NCBI GenBank assembly: GCA_001275005.1
Contig: JWZX01002807.1
Coordinates: forward strand, 1 to 22,753
Direction of reading: 5' to 3'
Length of the DNA stretch: 22,753 nucleotides
From: Chrysochromulina tobinii
Taxonomy: Eukaryota > Haptophyta > Prymnesiales > Chrysochromulinaceae
How positions within the stretch are numbered: position 1 is the first letter of the stretch; the number at the start of each line of letters is the position of its first letter. The position numbers and the translations under genes were made by a program. Below the pieces are notes generated by a model that worked only from the letters and a program-made list of their open reading frames with translations, did no database searches and was not told the origin of the DNA. This document shows, one piece after another, positions 1 to 8,268 of this stretch.

Positions 1-864
1 CACTCTCTCTATTTCATCCTCCGTGTGGACCGTGTAGACGAGGACGACCTGGATACGCTCTCCGAGCGCCTTATTCGGGAGATGGATGGTCAGGCTCACT
101 GGCCGCGTGCTTTCCAGGAGGAGTGCATTGCTTACATCGCCGGCCTCCATCCTTCCGATGTGCACCTCGAGGAGCAGATGGCTCTCACTCATCTCGCTAC
201 GACACTTGCTGAGTATGCCAGCCATCTGGCGTCCGCGCGCGCATTCGAGGATCGGCGTCGCCGAACTGCTGCTTGGGCATCCCCGCCCGACCTCCAGCCT
301 CTCTCAGAGCCTTGGCTGGAGGCCTTGGCTCCTATGGTGCCATCGACTCTTGCTTGGCCTCTTGGAGATGACGCCCCGAGGTGCATCATATGCCTCTGCG
401 ACACTGATCATCCTGCCCGCCGTCTCCGGTGCTGCGGTCTCGAGATACACGTGTTGTGCTTCGAGCAGGCCGTTACCGCCGATCCACTCCGTTGCCCGCA
501 CTGCCGCTCCTGTTTCGCCTGCCTCTTGCAGGGCTCTCAGTGTCGAGCATGTGCACGGACTGTGGCTGAGGGTGCAGCGAGGGCAGCTGCCATAGCCGCC
601 GTGGCAGCTCGAGAGGCACAGCTGGCGCTGGATGTACGGGAGACGGCGGAGGAGGCTGGGACTCAGGCTGCAGCTGCGGGGGCCACGCCCCACCCAGCGC
701 CTCTTCCTCGGCCTCTTCCTCGGCCTCTTCCTCGGCCTCGGATGGAGACAGCTCATCAGCCAGGCTTTGGCGCTCGCGCTCGGGAGGCACTCTTGACCGA
801 GACGACATCGGTCGTCGCGCTGACGTGCGGGGTGTTTGTTGTTGGTGGGTTTGGTTGGTTCTGA
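1..864 (+). CDS. RING-type zinc-finger protein, 3' part (5' end outside window)
   Basis: The reading frame is open from base 1, so this is the C-terminal part (287 residues) of a longer protein; the first in-frame GTG at 25 is not a convincing start. About 40% in lies a RING-like cluster (nt 379-510): CIIC, then adjacent Cys-Cys in RCCGLEIHVLC, then CPHC, i.e. C-x2-C, C-C, H-x2-C, C-x2-C. RING domains usually recruit E2 enzymes for ubiquitin transfer, so an E3 ligase role is inferred. More cysteines follow (CACLLQGSQCRAC region), then an Ala-rich helix. A PLPR tract is encoded by three perfect 12-bp units (700-735). The last ~17 residues are hydrophobic (VVALTCGVFVVGGFGWF) and could be a tail anchor or a G/T-rich read-through. 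The substrate is unknown, and a mobile-element origin cannot be excluded because the N-terminus is missing. Confidence 0.6.
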   Translation, partial: HSLYFILRVDRVDEDDLDTLSERLIREMDGQAHWPRAFQEECIAYIAGLHPSDVHLEEQMALTHLATTLAEYASHLASARAFEDRRRRTAAWASPPDLQPLSEPWLEALAPMVPSTLAWPLGDDAPRCIICLCDTDHPARRLRCCGLEIHVLCFEQAVTADPLRCPHCRSCFACLLQGSQCRACARTVAEGAARAAAIAAVAAREAQLALDVRETAEEAGTQAAAAGATPHPAPLPRPLPRPLPRPRMETAHQPGFGARAREALLTETTSVVALTCGVFVVGGFGWF

Positions 865-917
865 GATTGGTCTGTGTGCCTTTGTGCGTCCGCGTGTCCC
901 GTGTGTCCCGTGTGTGT

Positions 918-946
918 CCCGGCTCCCCCCGGTGTCTTTTTACCGG
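918..946 (+). repeat. 29-bp dispersed element, copy 1 (upstream of GT34-like gene)
   Basis: Starts CCCGGCTCCCCCCGG and ends CTTTTTACCGG. The exact reverse complement (29/29) lies at 16092-16120, and the sequence match stops at both edges. Read in the direction of the downstream gene it ends 85 nt before the ATG at 1032. An A-rich stretch follows at 967-985. It could be a promoter or initiator element, or a remnant of a mobile repeat. Confidence 0.75.
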
Positions 947-1031
947 TACCGTACCGGGTGAATTATATGTAAAAAAACAACAACAAGACTTGAATATAAA
1001 ACAAAGTCGTTCGCACGCCGCGCGACGAGAG

Positions 1032-2177
1032 ATGCAGCAAATCTCTGCAACGCACTCGCGTGCGCTCGCTGCCATAGTAAGCATATTCGTGCATGCCCCC
1101 ACACCACCTGGCAGGGAAAGCACGTCATATAAAAAGCCTGGAATAGGCGAGTTTGCCCTCCAGAACCATGGCAGCTACGCTCGCCGGCATGGGTATTTGC
1201 ACCTGACGCAGGCGAATCTCTCAACGGTGAAGGCCAGACAGTATGTTGCAATGATTTACCCGCCATCTTGGGCAAAACTCTGGCTGCTGATGGAGCTGTT
1301 CACTGATGAGCGGTTCGCATCGGTCGAGTTCTGGGCATGGCTTGATGCGGATGCCTTTGTTGTTCGTCACGACTGGACTCTCCAGAGTGTCTTCAAGCGC
1401 GCAAATGGGAAGCCTGGCTGCAGTGTCATCGTCAGCTGGGACATCGGCTACGATGACGAAGCTAGGGCTTGGCTGTCAGAGACGGAGCGAGTCGCTGGCT
1501 CACACAATATGAAAGCAGCGCGTCCCTTCGACAAGTACCGGTACATTTTCAACGCCGGCGTGATGCTTTTGCGCAACGAGCTTAACACTATTGATCTTTT
1601 GACACGTGCCATGGACATGGCTGTACGTGAGCGCTATCGTTCGGACTGGGAGCAGGGCGCGTTTACAGATCTGTACCTGGATCACCTTCATGTCCGAAAG
1701 GTTCTTTGCCCTGTCGACCGCCACCTACTACAAGGCATGGTGAAGCTTCCCGAGGATCGCGAGCTGGTGTATAAGGCACGCGTTTGGGTTGCACACGTAA
1801 CAGGCGCCAAACTGGACAAGTCGGGAGTGCAGGCGCTCCTGAGCGGTGCTTACCAACGCCGGATGAAATACAGCACACCTACTGGTCAAAAATCTTGGAA
1901 CTCGTCTTTTCGAGACTCTTCTCGACCGGGCGTAGGACAGGTTCTCGGCCACCGGTCAGCGCTAGGCGCCGACGGGCTCCAGGGGGCCTCCGCCCAGGTG
2001 GATGGTCGCCTTACGGCAGCCATCAAGTCGGCCAATCAAAGTGTTGACCGTGTTGCTCGCCCGCGTCCAGCCAAAAGCTTCGAGCGGGCTGGTGAGCATC
2101 GCGTGTGCATCAGCCGGCAAGGTCGAAGTTGGGAGGCGGCCGGGCACGGGCACTCCCCCTCAGGGAGGGGGGGCTAG
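1032..2177 (+). CDS. GT34-like (GMA12/MNN10-type) glycosyltransferase
   Basis: 381 residues from the ATG at 1032; the frame is open further upstream, but the 5' extension is low-complexity. Visible motifs: HGSYARRHGY (46-55), WAKLWLL (80-86), a DxD-type nucleotide-sugar/metal site WLDADAFVV (103-111), FNAGVMLLRN (173-182), WEQGAF (206-211) and WVAHVTG (252-258). This order (YA..HGY, W-AK, D-A-D, FN-G-RN, EQ, H-G) is that of the GT34 galactosyl/xylosyl/mannosyltransferases, which add sugars from UDP- or GDP-donors in the Golgi. A short hydrophobic stretch (ALAAIVSIFV, 11-20) could be a weak signal anchor. Homology appears to end near residue 275; the last ~105 residues are Arg/Ser/Gly-rich and may be lineage-specific or a mis-called 3' end. 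The gene is convergent with the helicase. Donor and acceptor sugars cannot be told from sequence. Confidence 0.72.
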   Translation: MQQISATHSRALAAIVSIFVHAPTPPGRESTSYKKPGIGEFALQNHGSYARRHGYLHLTQANLSTVKARQYVAMIYPPSWAKLWLLMELFTDERFASVEFWAWLDADAFVVRHDWTLQSVFKRANGKPGCSVIVSWDIGYDDEARAWLSETERVAGSHNMKAARPFDKYRYIFNAGVMLLRNELNTIDLLTRAMDMAVRERYRSDWEQGAFTDLYLDHLHVRKVLCPVDRHLLQGMVKLPEDRELVYKARVWVAHVTGAKLDKSGVQALLSGAYQRRMKYSTPTGQKSWNSSFRDSSRPGVGQVLGHRSALGADGLQGASAQVDGRLTAAIKSANQSVDRVARPRPAKSFERAGEHRVCISRQGRSWEAAGHGHSPSGRGG

Positions 2178-2705
2178 GTGTGGGTGGGTGGGAAAGCAAG
2201 CGTCCGCTCTTCGAGCTGGTCGCTCATTTTGGGCGCTTATCGATACAGGTAAAATACAGGGTTTAGTCCAGATGTCCAGTACGACTACGAGTACGGTACT
2301 CCTGGCGTGGGCGCGCTGCGCGGCCGCGCTCCTCTGCTGTGTGCTCGGCTGATCCGTGCTGTCTGCTGGCCGCGTCTCCGGGAGGATGAATAGAGGGGCC
2401 ACCCCGCCCTGCGAACCCGACCCTGCGTTATAAAACTGTTATTGTCGACAGTAGTACAGTAGTACACTGTATAGGAGTATAGCTCTTTAGCTATACCGAG
2501 GTCGGTGGCGGGGCCGTGCGGTGGGCGCCATACCCGCGCCATTCACGTGAAATTGAACGTAAGGTGGTTCACCAGTTAAACCTTGACTCTCGCTGCGACG
2601 CCTGCGAGGGTCGCTCGGCGCATTGCAAGGGACAGGCCAAAATTCTGTCCCATGTCGGACAGACGCGCCGGAGTCATGTCATTGTGCGTGAGGTCACAAA
2701 CATGC
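2178..2705. other. Convergent intergenic region with inverted repeats
   Basis: I see no gene. The region separates the 3' ends of the GT34-like gene and the helicase and should hold both 3' UTRs. It carries a perfect 13-bp palindrome (GAGTACGGTACTC, 2289-2301), a repeated AGTAGTAC near 2450-2464, a TATAAAA stretch near 2428 and a perfect 8-bp stem with a 4-nt loop (2477-2496). Confidence 0.5.
2477..2496. repeat. Perfect 8-bp stem-loop between convergent genes
   Basis: GTATAGCT, loop CTTT, AGCTATAC: all 8 pairs are Watson-Crick. It lies 299 nt after the GT34-like stop and 210 nt after the helicase stop on the other strand. It could help 3'-end formation for either gene, but nothing in the sequence proves it. 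Confidence 0.5.
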
Positions 2706-4733
2706 TCAGCCCCCAAAGTTCCGCTCCGCCTCGGCGCGGAATTCCTCAGCTCGGGCCTGCTTGGCCTCTTCCGCCTGTTGCCTCGCGAGCTCCAGCGCGA
2801 GCTCCTCGTCCTTCAGCTGCTTCGCCTTCACACCACGCCCGCCGTGGTGTGAACGCGGCCTCTTGGCCGAGCCAAGCTCCGTCAGACCCTCCGGAATAGG
2901 CTGGCCCGCATCCGCCAAGAGGGTCGCCAGGGCTGCAGCATGCCGGCTATCTGCGAACGTGAAGAGCGTGTGTGCTGTGCCGGTCGCGCCCGCCCTCGCG
3001 GTACGCCCTATGCGGTGAACGTACTCCTCAGCGCCACCCTCGCCGGTCGGGAAGTCATAATTGATTACGTGGTCGATGCCCGCAATGTCGAGCCCCCTTG
3101 CGGCCACATCCGTGGCCACGAGCACGGAGATCTCGCCAGATCGAAACGCCTTGATGGCCGCCTCCCTCTCCTTTTGGGAGCGATCGCCCGATATGGTATC
3201 GCATCTCCAAATCGTACGATCGCCCGTTGTGGGATTGCATGCCAACCCGCCAGGCCCCGCCAGGTAGGCACCAATCGCGTTGACGTCGCGCCGAGTGTTA
3301 CAAAAGATCAGGATGCGCTCGGCATGACGCTCGGCGCGAGCCGCCGATGAGCCGCCGGCCGTTGCCCGAGCCGCCGCCACGCCTGCTTCGCCCAGGCTAG
3401 CCGAGCCGCTCGTGGGCTTCGGAGCGCCGTTTTGAGCGCTGCCCAGGCCGGTGCACTTTGGATTCGTCGGAGCGCCGTTTTGAGCGCTGCCCAGGCCGGT
3501 GCACTTTGGATTCGCCGCGAGCCGATTTCCCACAGCCGCGAGCTTGGGCGGTGCCGGTGCACGCCGGAGCGCAGATAGGATCTCGACGAAGGCCGCCCAC
3601 TTATCCTTGGGCGCTACGAGGCGTACATGCTGCTGCACACTCGTGTTCGCCGCGAGCCGATTTCCCACAGCCCCGACGGTGACCCTCGCGTGCCTCGGGC
3701 TGAGCAGCGCATCAGCGACCCTCTGCACACCAACGGGCCAGGTCGCGCTAAAGAGCAGCACCTGCCGTGGCTTGGGCACCTGCGCCGCGATCGTGTGGCA
3801 GTCACGCTCGAAACCCATATCAAGCATCCGGTCGGCCTCATCGAGCACTAAGATCGCACAGTTGGCCAAGGAGCAACACTGTCCGTCGCCCGAGCTGTAC
3901 CCGCTGTAGCTGCCACCGCCGCTCCTCCCACCGGGCATGCCGGCGTGGGTGCCATGGCCAGCGCCGTCGACCGGACGCTTGCCGCCTACGCCAAAGCCCG
4001 AGGTGGAGGCGAGATCAAGCATATCCAGCATGCGGCCTGGTGTGGCGACGACGATCTCGCAGCCCACATTCAGATCATTGACCTGCCCCCATTTGGGGGC
4101 GCCTCCGTACACGGCGACGGTGCGCACGCCCAGAGCTCGTCCAAAGAGCTCCCCTTGCTGCGTCGTCTGGAGGACGAGTTCCCGCGTAGGTGCCATCACA
4201 AGGCAGACCGGAGATGGGAGAGTCCGCTCGGCTGCGACTGGGTGGGCCTTGCGCTCGGCCACGCATCGCACGATGGCTGGCAGCAAAAAGGCGAGTGTCT
4301 TGCCAGAACCTGTTCTCGAAATCGCAAGCACATCGCGGCCAATGAGCGCCATAGGCCAACTTGCCCCTTGGATGGCTGTCGGCTCGGAGAAGCGTGAGAG
4401 CAGCTCCTGAATGGGCGCCGGAAAGGGCGCGGCGGCCATGGTCGTGAACGGTGGCGGTGCGTCCTCTGCGTGAACTACGATCTCGTGCCGCTTCATGAAG
4501 GACTCGGCGGTGTCGTCGCTCGGTGCTGCTGTGACACCGACGCTCGCGTCAGGGCCATTGGCATCTACTACCGCACTCTTCAACTTGGATCGCTTGGCAT
4601 CTAGTGCTGCACTCGTCAACTTGCGCACGGCACTCTTCACCTTGCGCAGCTTCACGGCCTTCTTCTCCGCGCGGTGCTCGTGCCTCTTCTTGATCTTCTT
4701 CTTGATCTTGCCATATGATCCGATGGGGAGCAT
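2706..4733 (-). CDS. DEAD-box ATP-dependent RNA helicase (DBP2/DBP3/DDX5-like)
   Basis: 675 residues, uninterrupted, ATG at 4733. The full motif set is present: Q-motif (FSEPTAIQ, 115-122), Walker A RTGSGKT (140-146), PTRELVLQ (182-189), TPGR (231-234), DEAD (298-301), SAT (329-331), ILIFCNT (474-480), ATDVAARGLDI (540-550) and HRIGRTARAG (573-582). All catalytic residues are intact, so it should unwind or remodel RNA using ATP. The Lys/Arg-rich N-terminus (KKKIKKRHEHRAEKK) looks like a nuclear/nucleolar signal, and FSATWP plus that tail suggest a DBP2/DBP3-type role in ribosome assembly or mRNP remodelling (inference). Oddities: a Gly/Ser-rich insertion at 244-287 before DEAD, and a long linker between the two RecA domains (about 385-470) built from in-frame duplications. 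A further small duplication sits near 500-519. It is divergent from Pol eta. Confidence 0.93.
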   Translation of the reverse strand: MLPIGSYGKIKKKIKKRHEHRAEKKAVKLRKVKSAVRKLTSAALDAKRSKLKSAVVDANGPDASVGVTAAPSDDTAESFMKRHEIVVHAEDAPPPFTTMAAAPFPAPIQELLSRFSEPTAIQGASWPMALIGRDVLAISRTGSGKTLAFLLPAIVRCVAERKAHPVAAERTLPSPVCLVMAPTRELVLQTTQQGELFGRALGVRTVAVYGGAPKWGQVNDLNVGCEIVVATPGRMLDMLDLASTSGFGVGGKRPVDGAGHGTHAGMPGGRSGGGSYSGYSSGDGQCCSLANCAILVLDEADRMLDMGFERDCHTIAAQVPKPRQVLLFSATWPVGVQRVADALLSPRHARVTVGAVGNRLAANTSVQQHVRLVAPKDKWAAFVEILSALRRAPAPPKLAAVGNRLAANPKCTGLGSAQNGAPTNPKCTGLGSAQNGAPKPTSGSASLGEAGVAAARATAGGSSAARAERHAERILIFCNTRRDVNAIGAYLAGPGGLACNPTTGDRTIWRCDTISGDRSQKEREAAIKAFRSGEISVLVATDVAARGLDIAGIDHVINYDFPTGEGGAEEYVHRIGRTARAGATGTAHTLFTFADSRHAAALATLLADAGQPIPEGLTELGSAKRPRSHHGGRGVKAKQLKDEELALELARQQAEEAKQARAEEFRAEAERNFGG
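3420..3514 (-). repeat. 48-bp in-frame tandem duplication in helicase linker
   Basis: Two units, 3420-3467 and 3468-3514, near-identical over 47 positions; 48 bp is 16 codons, so the frame is kept (NPKCTGLGSAQNGAPT repeated). Next to it a 27-nt sequence (3511-3537) recurs at 3646-3672, 135 nt (45 codons) away, giving AVGNRLAAN twice. The first AVGNRLAAN belongs to the conserved end of RecA domain 1, so the linker copy appears seeded from the gene itself. Confidence 0.85.
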
Positions 4734-5044
4734 TTTGCGTGGTCTGCCTCAAGGGAAGTCGGCCGTCGCGCCGCCCGCCCGCGAGCTGGCTCCAGGACTC
4801 TCGGCGCCCGATCACTTGTCTCGTATGAACCCTTTTTTTCTAACGAAAAGCCAGGATGTCGCACATGCCGCTCCACGGGCGGCGACTTTGTGGAATGTCC
4901 AAAGTCTAGCCCGATCCAACCCATTCACAGACCGCACGATCATGACAGCCTCACGTCCCTCACGAGGCGCCCGTGAGCCGCTCTGCAGAACGAGCAGAAG
5001 TAGACGTGCTACTGCTTGCTCGTGTCAAGGGCTACACGTCGAGC
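4734..5044. promoter_or_regulatory. Divergent intergenic region, helicase / Pol eta
   Basis: 311 bp between two opposite start codons, so it must hold both 5' UTRs and promoters. The only obvious low-GC feature is CCCTTTTTTTCTAACG near 4830-4845. I see no TATA box and no copy of the 29-bp element. Several weak out-of-frame ORFs cross it. Confidence 0.5.
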
Positions 5045-8039
5045 ATGGCTGCCGCCTCAAGCCGCACGGACCCGCGCGTCGTGGCGCTCATAGACATGGA
5101 TTGCTTCTATTGCGCGTGTGAACGTGCGCTCGACCCGTCTCTCGTCGGCGTGCCGATGGCGGTCGTGCAGTACAATCCGTACCAGAACGCGCACCACGAG
5201 GACGGCAACGTTGGCGGCGTCGTGTCCCTGCCCGCCGAGCCAGCCTCGGCGCGGGTGGTCTACAAGGTGCGATGGATGACTCTAATCGGCACTGAGTGCT
5301 ACTGATTGGCCACCCGATCGCCTCTGATGGCTACTGGTTGCCTGTATCTTACACAGGGCGGCAAGGTGCTCATGTCCTCGGGCGCCAACGGGAGCATCAT
5401 CGCGGTTTCGTACGAGGCGCGCAAGCGCGGCGTAACTCGCTTCTTCCGCGGGCGAGAGGCGATCGCGCACTGCCCCGAGATGGTGCTCGTGCAAGTGCCG
5501 ACCGCGCACGGCAAGTCGGACATGGGGATGTACCGCTCCTTTGGTGCGCGCACACTCAAGATCATCCGCGAGGTATGCGGACAGAGCGCGCCCGTGCTCG
5601 TCGAGAAGGCCAGTGTGGACGAAATGTACGTGGACGTGAGCGCAGCAGCGGCCGCGCTGCTCACGCGCTCCGCACTGCGCCGCGCTCTGTTCGACGAGGC
5701 TCTGGCTGCCGGCACACACGTGGCGGGGGCCGCCGAGGCGGCGGACGAGGCGAGCCGCGGCGCGCAGCCAGGCGGCGTGCTCGCTCGCAACAGCTTCCGC
5801 GCGGGGCATGCGGGCCAGATCGAGCGAGCGGTCGACGTGGCATCAGCTGCATGGTGGGAACGTGACGCCTCCGAGTGGGATCCCGAGGAGGAGGCCCTGG
5901 CCGCGGCTGCAGTGATCGTGGACCGAGCGCGCCGAGCGGTCACCGCCCATCTCGGCTTCACTTGCTCGGCGGGCATCTCCTCTAATAAGCTGCTTGCCAA
6001 GCTGTGCGGCGGTCTCCATAAGCCCAACCAGCAGACTGTCCTCCCGCCGCAGGTATTTGCTCCGGAGTGCTGTCTGAGTGCTGTCTGAGTGCCTTCTGAG
6101 TGCTGTCTGAGTGCCTTCTGAGTGCTGTCTGAGTGCCTTCTGAGTGCTGTCTGAGTGTCATCGGAGTGCCTGTGATGGCCTCGTTTAGTAGCACGACCAG
6201 CTGACGGAACTCCCGCCGCAGGCGGTGCATGCACTCCTCGACCCGCTACCGGTCGATAGGCTGCGCGGCTTCGGGGGCAAGCTCGGCGAATTGCTGCGAT
6301 CAGGCCGCCCCGAGCTCGGGCTCGCCGGCTTCGACACCGCGGGTGCGCTGCGGCATGCGGGGGCCGCGGCGGTGGCACGCATCTTGCGTGGTGAATGGGC
6401 ACATCCAGACGAGCAAGCTGCGATGGCGTGTCGAATGGCTGCGGGGGAAGACCCTGCTGCTGTCGAGGACCGCCGACTCGCGAAGCAGGTCGGCTCGTCC
6501 AAGAATTTTGGTGGGAGCCGCGAGTCGGCGCGAGGACCTCTCGACACGCGCGCGAGCCTCGAGCGCTGGGTGCGCGAGCTCTCGGGAGATATCGGCGACC
6601 GGCTGCGTGACGAAGCCGAAGAGAATGAGCGCGCGCCGACGGCGCTCGTCGTGGCGGCGCGCTTTGAGGACGATGGGTTCGGTTGGCAGCCCGCTGTCTC
6701 GAAGCGAGCGCCCCTCCGACCGGAACGCCGTCCTGAGCTACGAACTGAGCGCCCTGCTGACGCTACCGGCGCCGGCGAGGGCAGCATCGGCGGCGGCGGC
6801 GCCGCCGCCGCTGCGGTCGCCGACATCCCTTTGAGGCAGCAGACGATCAGTGCCGAGACGATCACGCGCGAAGCGATGATCCTCCTAGGGCAGCTGAGCG
6901 CGGGGCGCCCCCCGACGCGCCTGGGCATCACCTTGCTCGAAATGAGTGTCAACGGGTTCGTCCCAATAGGCGCCGCAGCGGCAGGCGGGCAGGGCGGCGC
7001 CCTGCGCCGTCTCTTCGCCGCGGCGGCGACATCGGCCGCACCGGTCCCGGTACTGGTACCGAAAGCAGCGAAAACGGCAGCAACTGCGGTAACGGCGGTA
7101 ACGGCGGAATCGGCGGCAATGACAGAAGGGGTAACGGCGCTAACGGCAGCTGGCGATAGCGGCATTGCGGAACGTCTGGAGGAAGACTGTGCGGACTATG
7201 CGGATTCTGCGGACTTTGGGGAGGGCGAACCAGCTACGAAGCGCGCCCGACCAGCGCAGCCACCCTCGCAGCCGCCCTCGCAGCCGCCCTCGCAGCCGCC
7301 CTCACAGCCGTCCTCACAGCGGCCCTCTCGACCGTCTTCACACGCAGCCTCCCTTGTCCCTTCACACGCAGCCTCCCGTGCGCCATCGCATGCCACGTCA
7401 CTCCTTGGGTCGCCGCTCCATGGCCACTCATCCTCGACTGCCCTTCATCTCACTGCCGCCGACGCTGCGCCCTTGCCGCCGCCCCCGCCGCGGCCTTCGC
7501 CGCGAGCGGGTGAGGGCGTTCATGCGGCTGGCACCGCGGGGTGCACACGCCGTCCCGAGCGCATCGGGTGGGCGTGCGGCGCATGCACGCTGTTGAACCA
7601 TCCTGATGCGATTCGGTGCGCCGTGTGCGACGCCGAGCGGCGCGAGGACGAGCGCGCTGTGTCGAGCATCCCGTGGGCCTGCGGTGCATGCACGCTGCTC
7701 AATGAGCCCAATGCAAGCCGATGTGCAGTGTGCGATGCCATTAGAGGCAGCTCCCTCCCAGCCGCCGCTACGCTCGCAGTGCAGGCTGGCGGTGGCGGCT
7801 CGTCCCATGCGGGCGGCATGGCGGGCGGCGGTGGTGGGCGCGTCAGCGGCGGCTGCGGCCCCAAGGCCACTGCTCGAGGTCCTCGAGGTGCTCCGGGTCG
7901 TGCGAGCGGCCGTGGAGGCGGCCGTGGCGGCGGCCGTGGCGGCGGCCGTGGCGGCGGCGCGGATCAGAAGGGCCAAATGGGTATCGCAGGCTTCATGCAT
8001 CCGGAGCCTCGAAGTCCAAAAAGCCGCGACGTACTGTAA
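5045..8039 (+). CDS. POLH: DNA polymerase eta (Y-family) with tandem NZF zinc fingers
   Basis: Three exons: 5045-5266, 5366-6052, 6222-8039, about 908 residues, all junctions phase 0. Y-family catalytic residues are intact: LIDMDCFYCACE (D17, D19) and ASVDEMYVD (D159, E160). The Q of VVQYN (42) and R of VSYEAR (93), which contact the template and incoming nucleotide in Pol eta, are present. ECSAGIS-like CSAGISSNKLLAKL, the GFGGKLG helix-hairpin-helix and VGSSKNFGG of the little-finger domain follow. It should bypass UV lesions in the nucleus. The C-terminus is unusual: a PPSQ repeat, two RanBP2/NZF fingers (7569-7628, 7674-7733), a GRGG tract and a PIP-box-like GQMGIAGFM near the end. A ~30-residue insertion (47-78) separates VVQYN from the next conserved strand. 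The acceptor of intron 1 could instead be 5356, adding three residues. Confidence 0.92.
5267..5365 (+). other. Pol eta intron 1: ~10-bp repeat intron with 8-nt direct repeat
   Basis: GT at 5267. Two in-frame acceptors exist, AG at 5355-5356 and AG at 5364-5365. CAAGGTGC occurs at 5263-5270 and 5362-5369, exactly 99 nt apart; using the second acceptor cuts both copies at AAG/GTG and restores one. The inside reads as loose ~10-bp units (ctgagtgcta, ctgattggcc, ccgatcgcct, ctgatggcta). A TCTAAT branch-like sequence lies at 5281-5286. Confidence 0.75.
6053..6221 (+). other. Pol eta intron 2: 11-bp tandem-repeat intron with 13-nt direct repeat
   Basis: 169 bp, phase 0. CTCCCGCCGCAGG is present at both ends (6041-6053 and 6210-6222) and both copies are cut after CAG. 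Ten 11-bp units fill 6063-6172 (CTGAGTGCTGT and CTGAGTGCCTT alternating, edges diverged). A CTGAC branch-like sequence sits at 6201-6205, 17 nt before the acceptor. Confidence 0.88.
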
Positions 8040-8268
8040 CGGAAAATGGTAGGGGTAATCGACTTGTTAGAAAGAAACCATACCAGACAAACTTGAAAGT
8101 TCTTCTTTTTGGATTTTGGATTTCTCACTGCCAAAGGGTCGACAGCATTCGCGCAGCGTGCACGTGAGGAGAATTTTGGAGCGCCCCGCTTGCTGAAGGT
8201 ACTGTGAGGGGTTGTGAGAGGAAGGCAACCCATCACTGAATCCGCAGGGCGGAGCCCTTGGGGGGGGC
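8040..8268. promoter_or_regulatory. Short intergenic region between Pol eta and the MORN gene
   Basis: 229 bp in tandem orientation; it holds the Pol eta 3' UTR and the MORN promoter. The only compositional feature is a T-rich run near 8100-8126 and a G8 run just before the MORN ATG. Confidence 0.4.

Noticed and set aside
825-1031. 5' extension of the GT34-like frame upstream of ATG 1032
   Set aside because: It overlaps the RING gene's 3' end and the 29-bp element and is low-complexity; ATG 1032 is the better start.
5299-6402. 367-residue antisense ORF with RQHSEGTQTAL repeats
   Set aside because: The repeats are the reverse complement of the 11-bp intron units; the sense strand encodes Pol eta.
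7250-7330. CRISPR-like or satellite array (repeated CAGCCGCCCTCG)
   Set aside because: It is an in-frame 12-bp coding repeat (QPPS) without spacers, in a eukaryotic gene.
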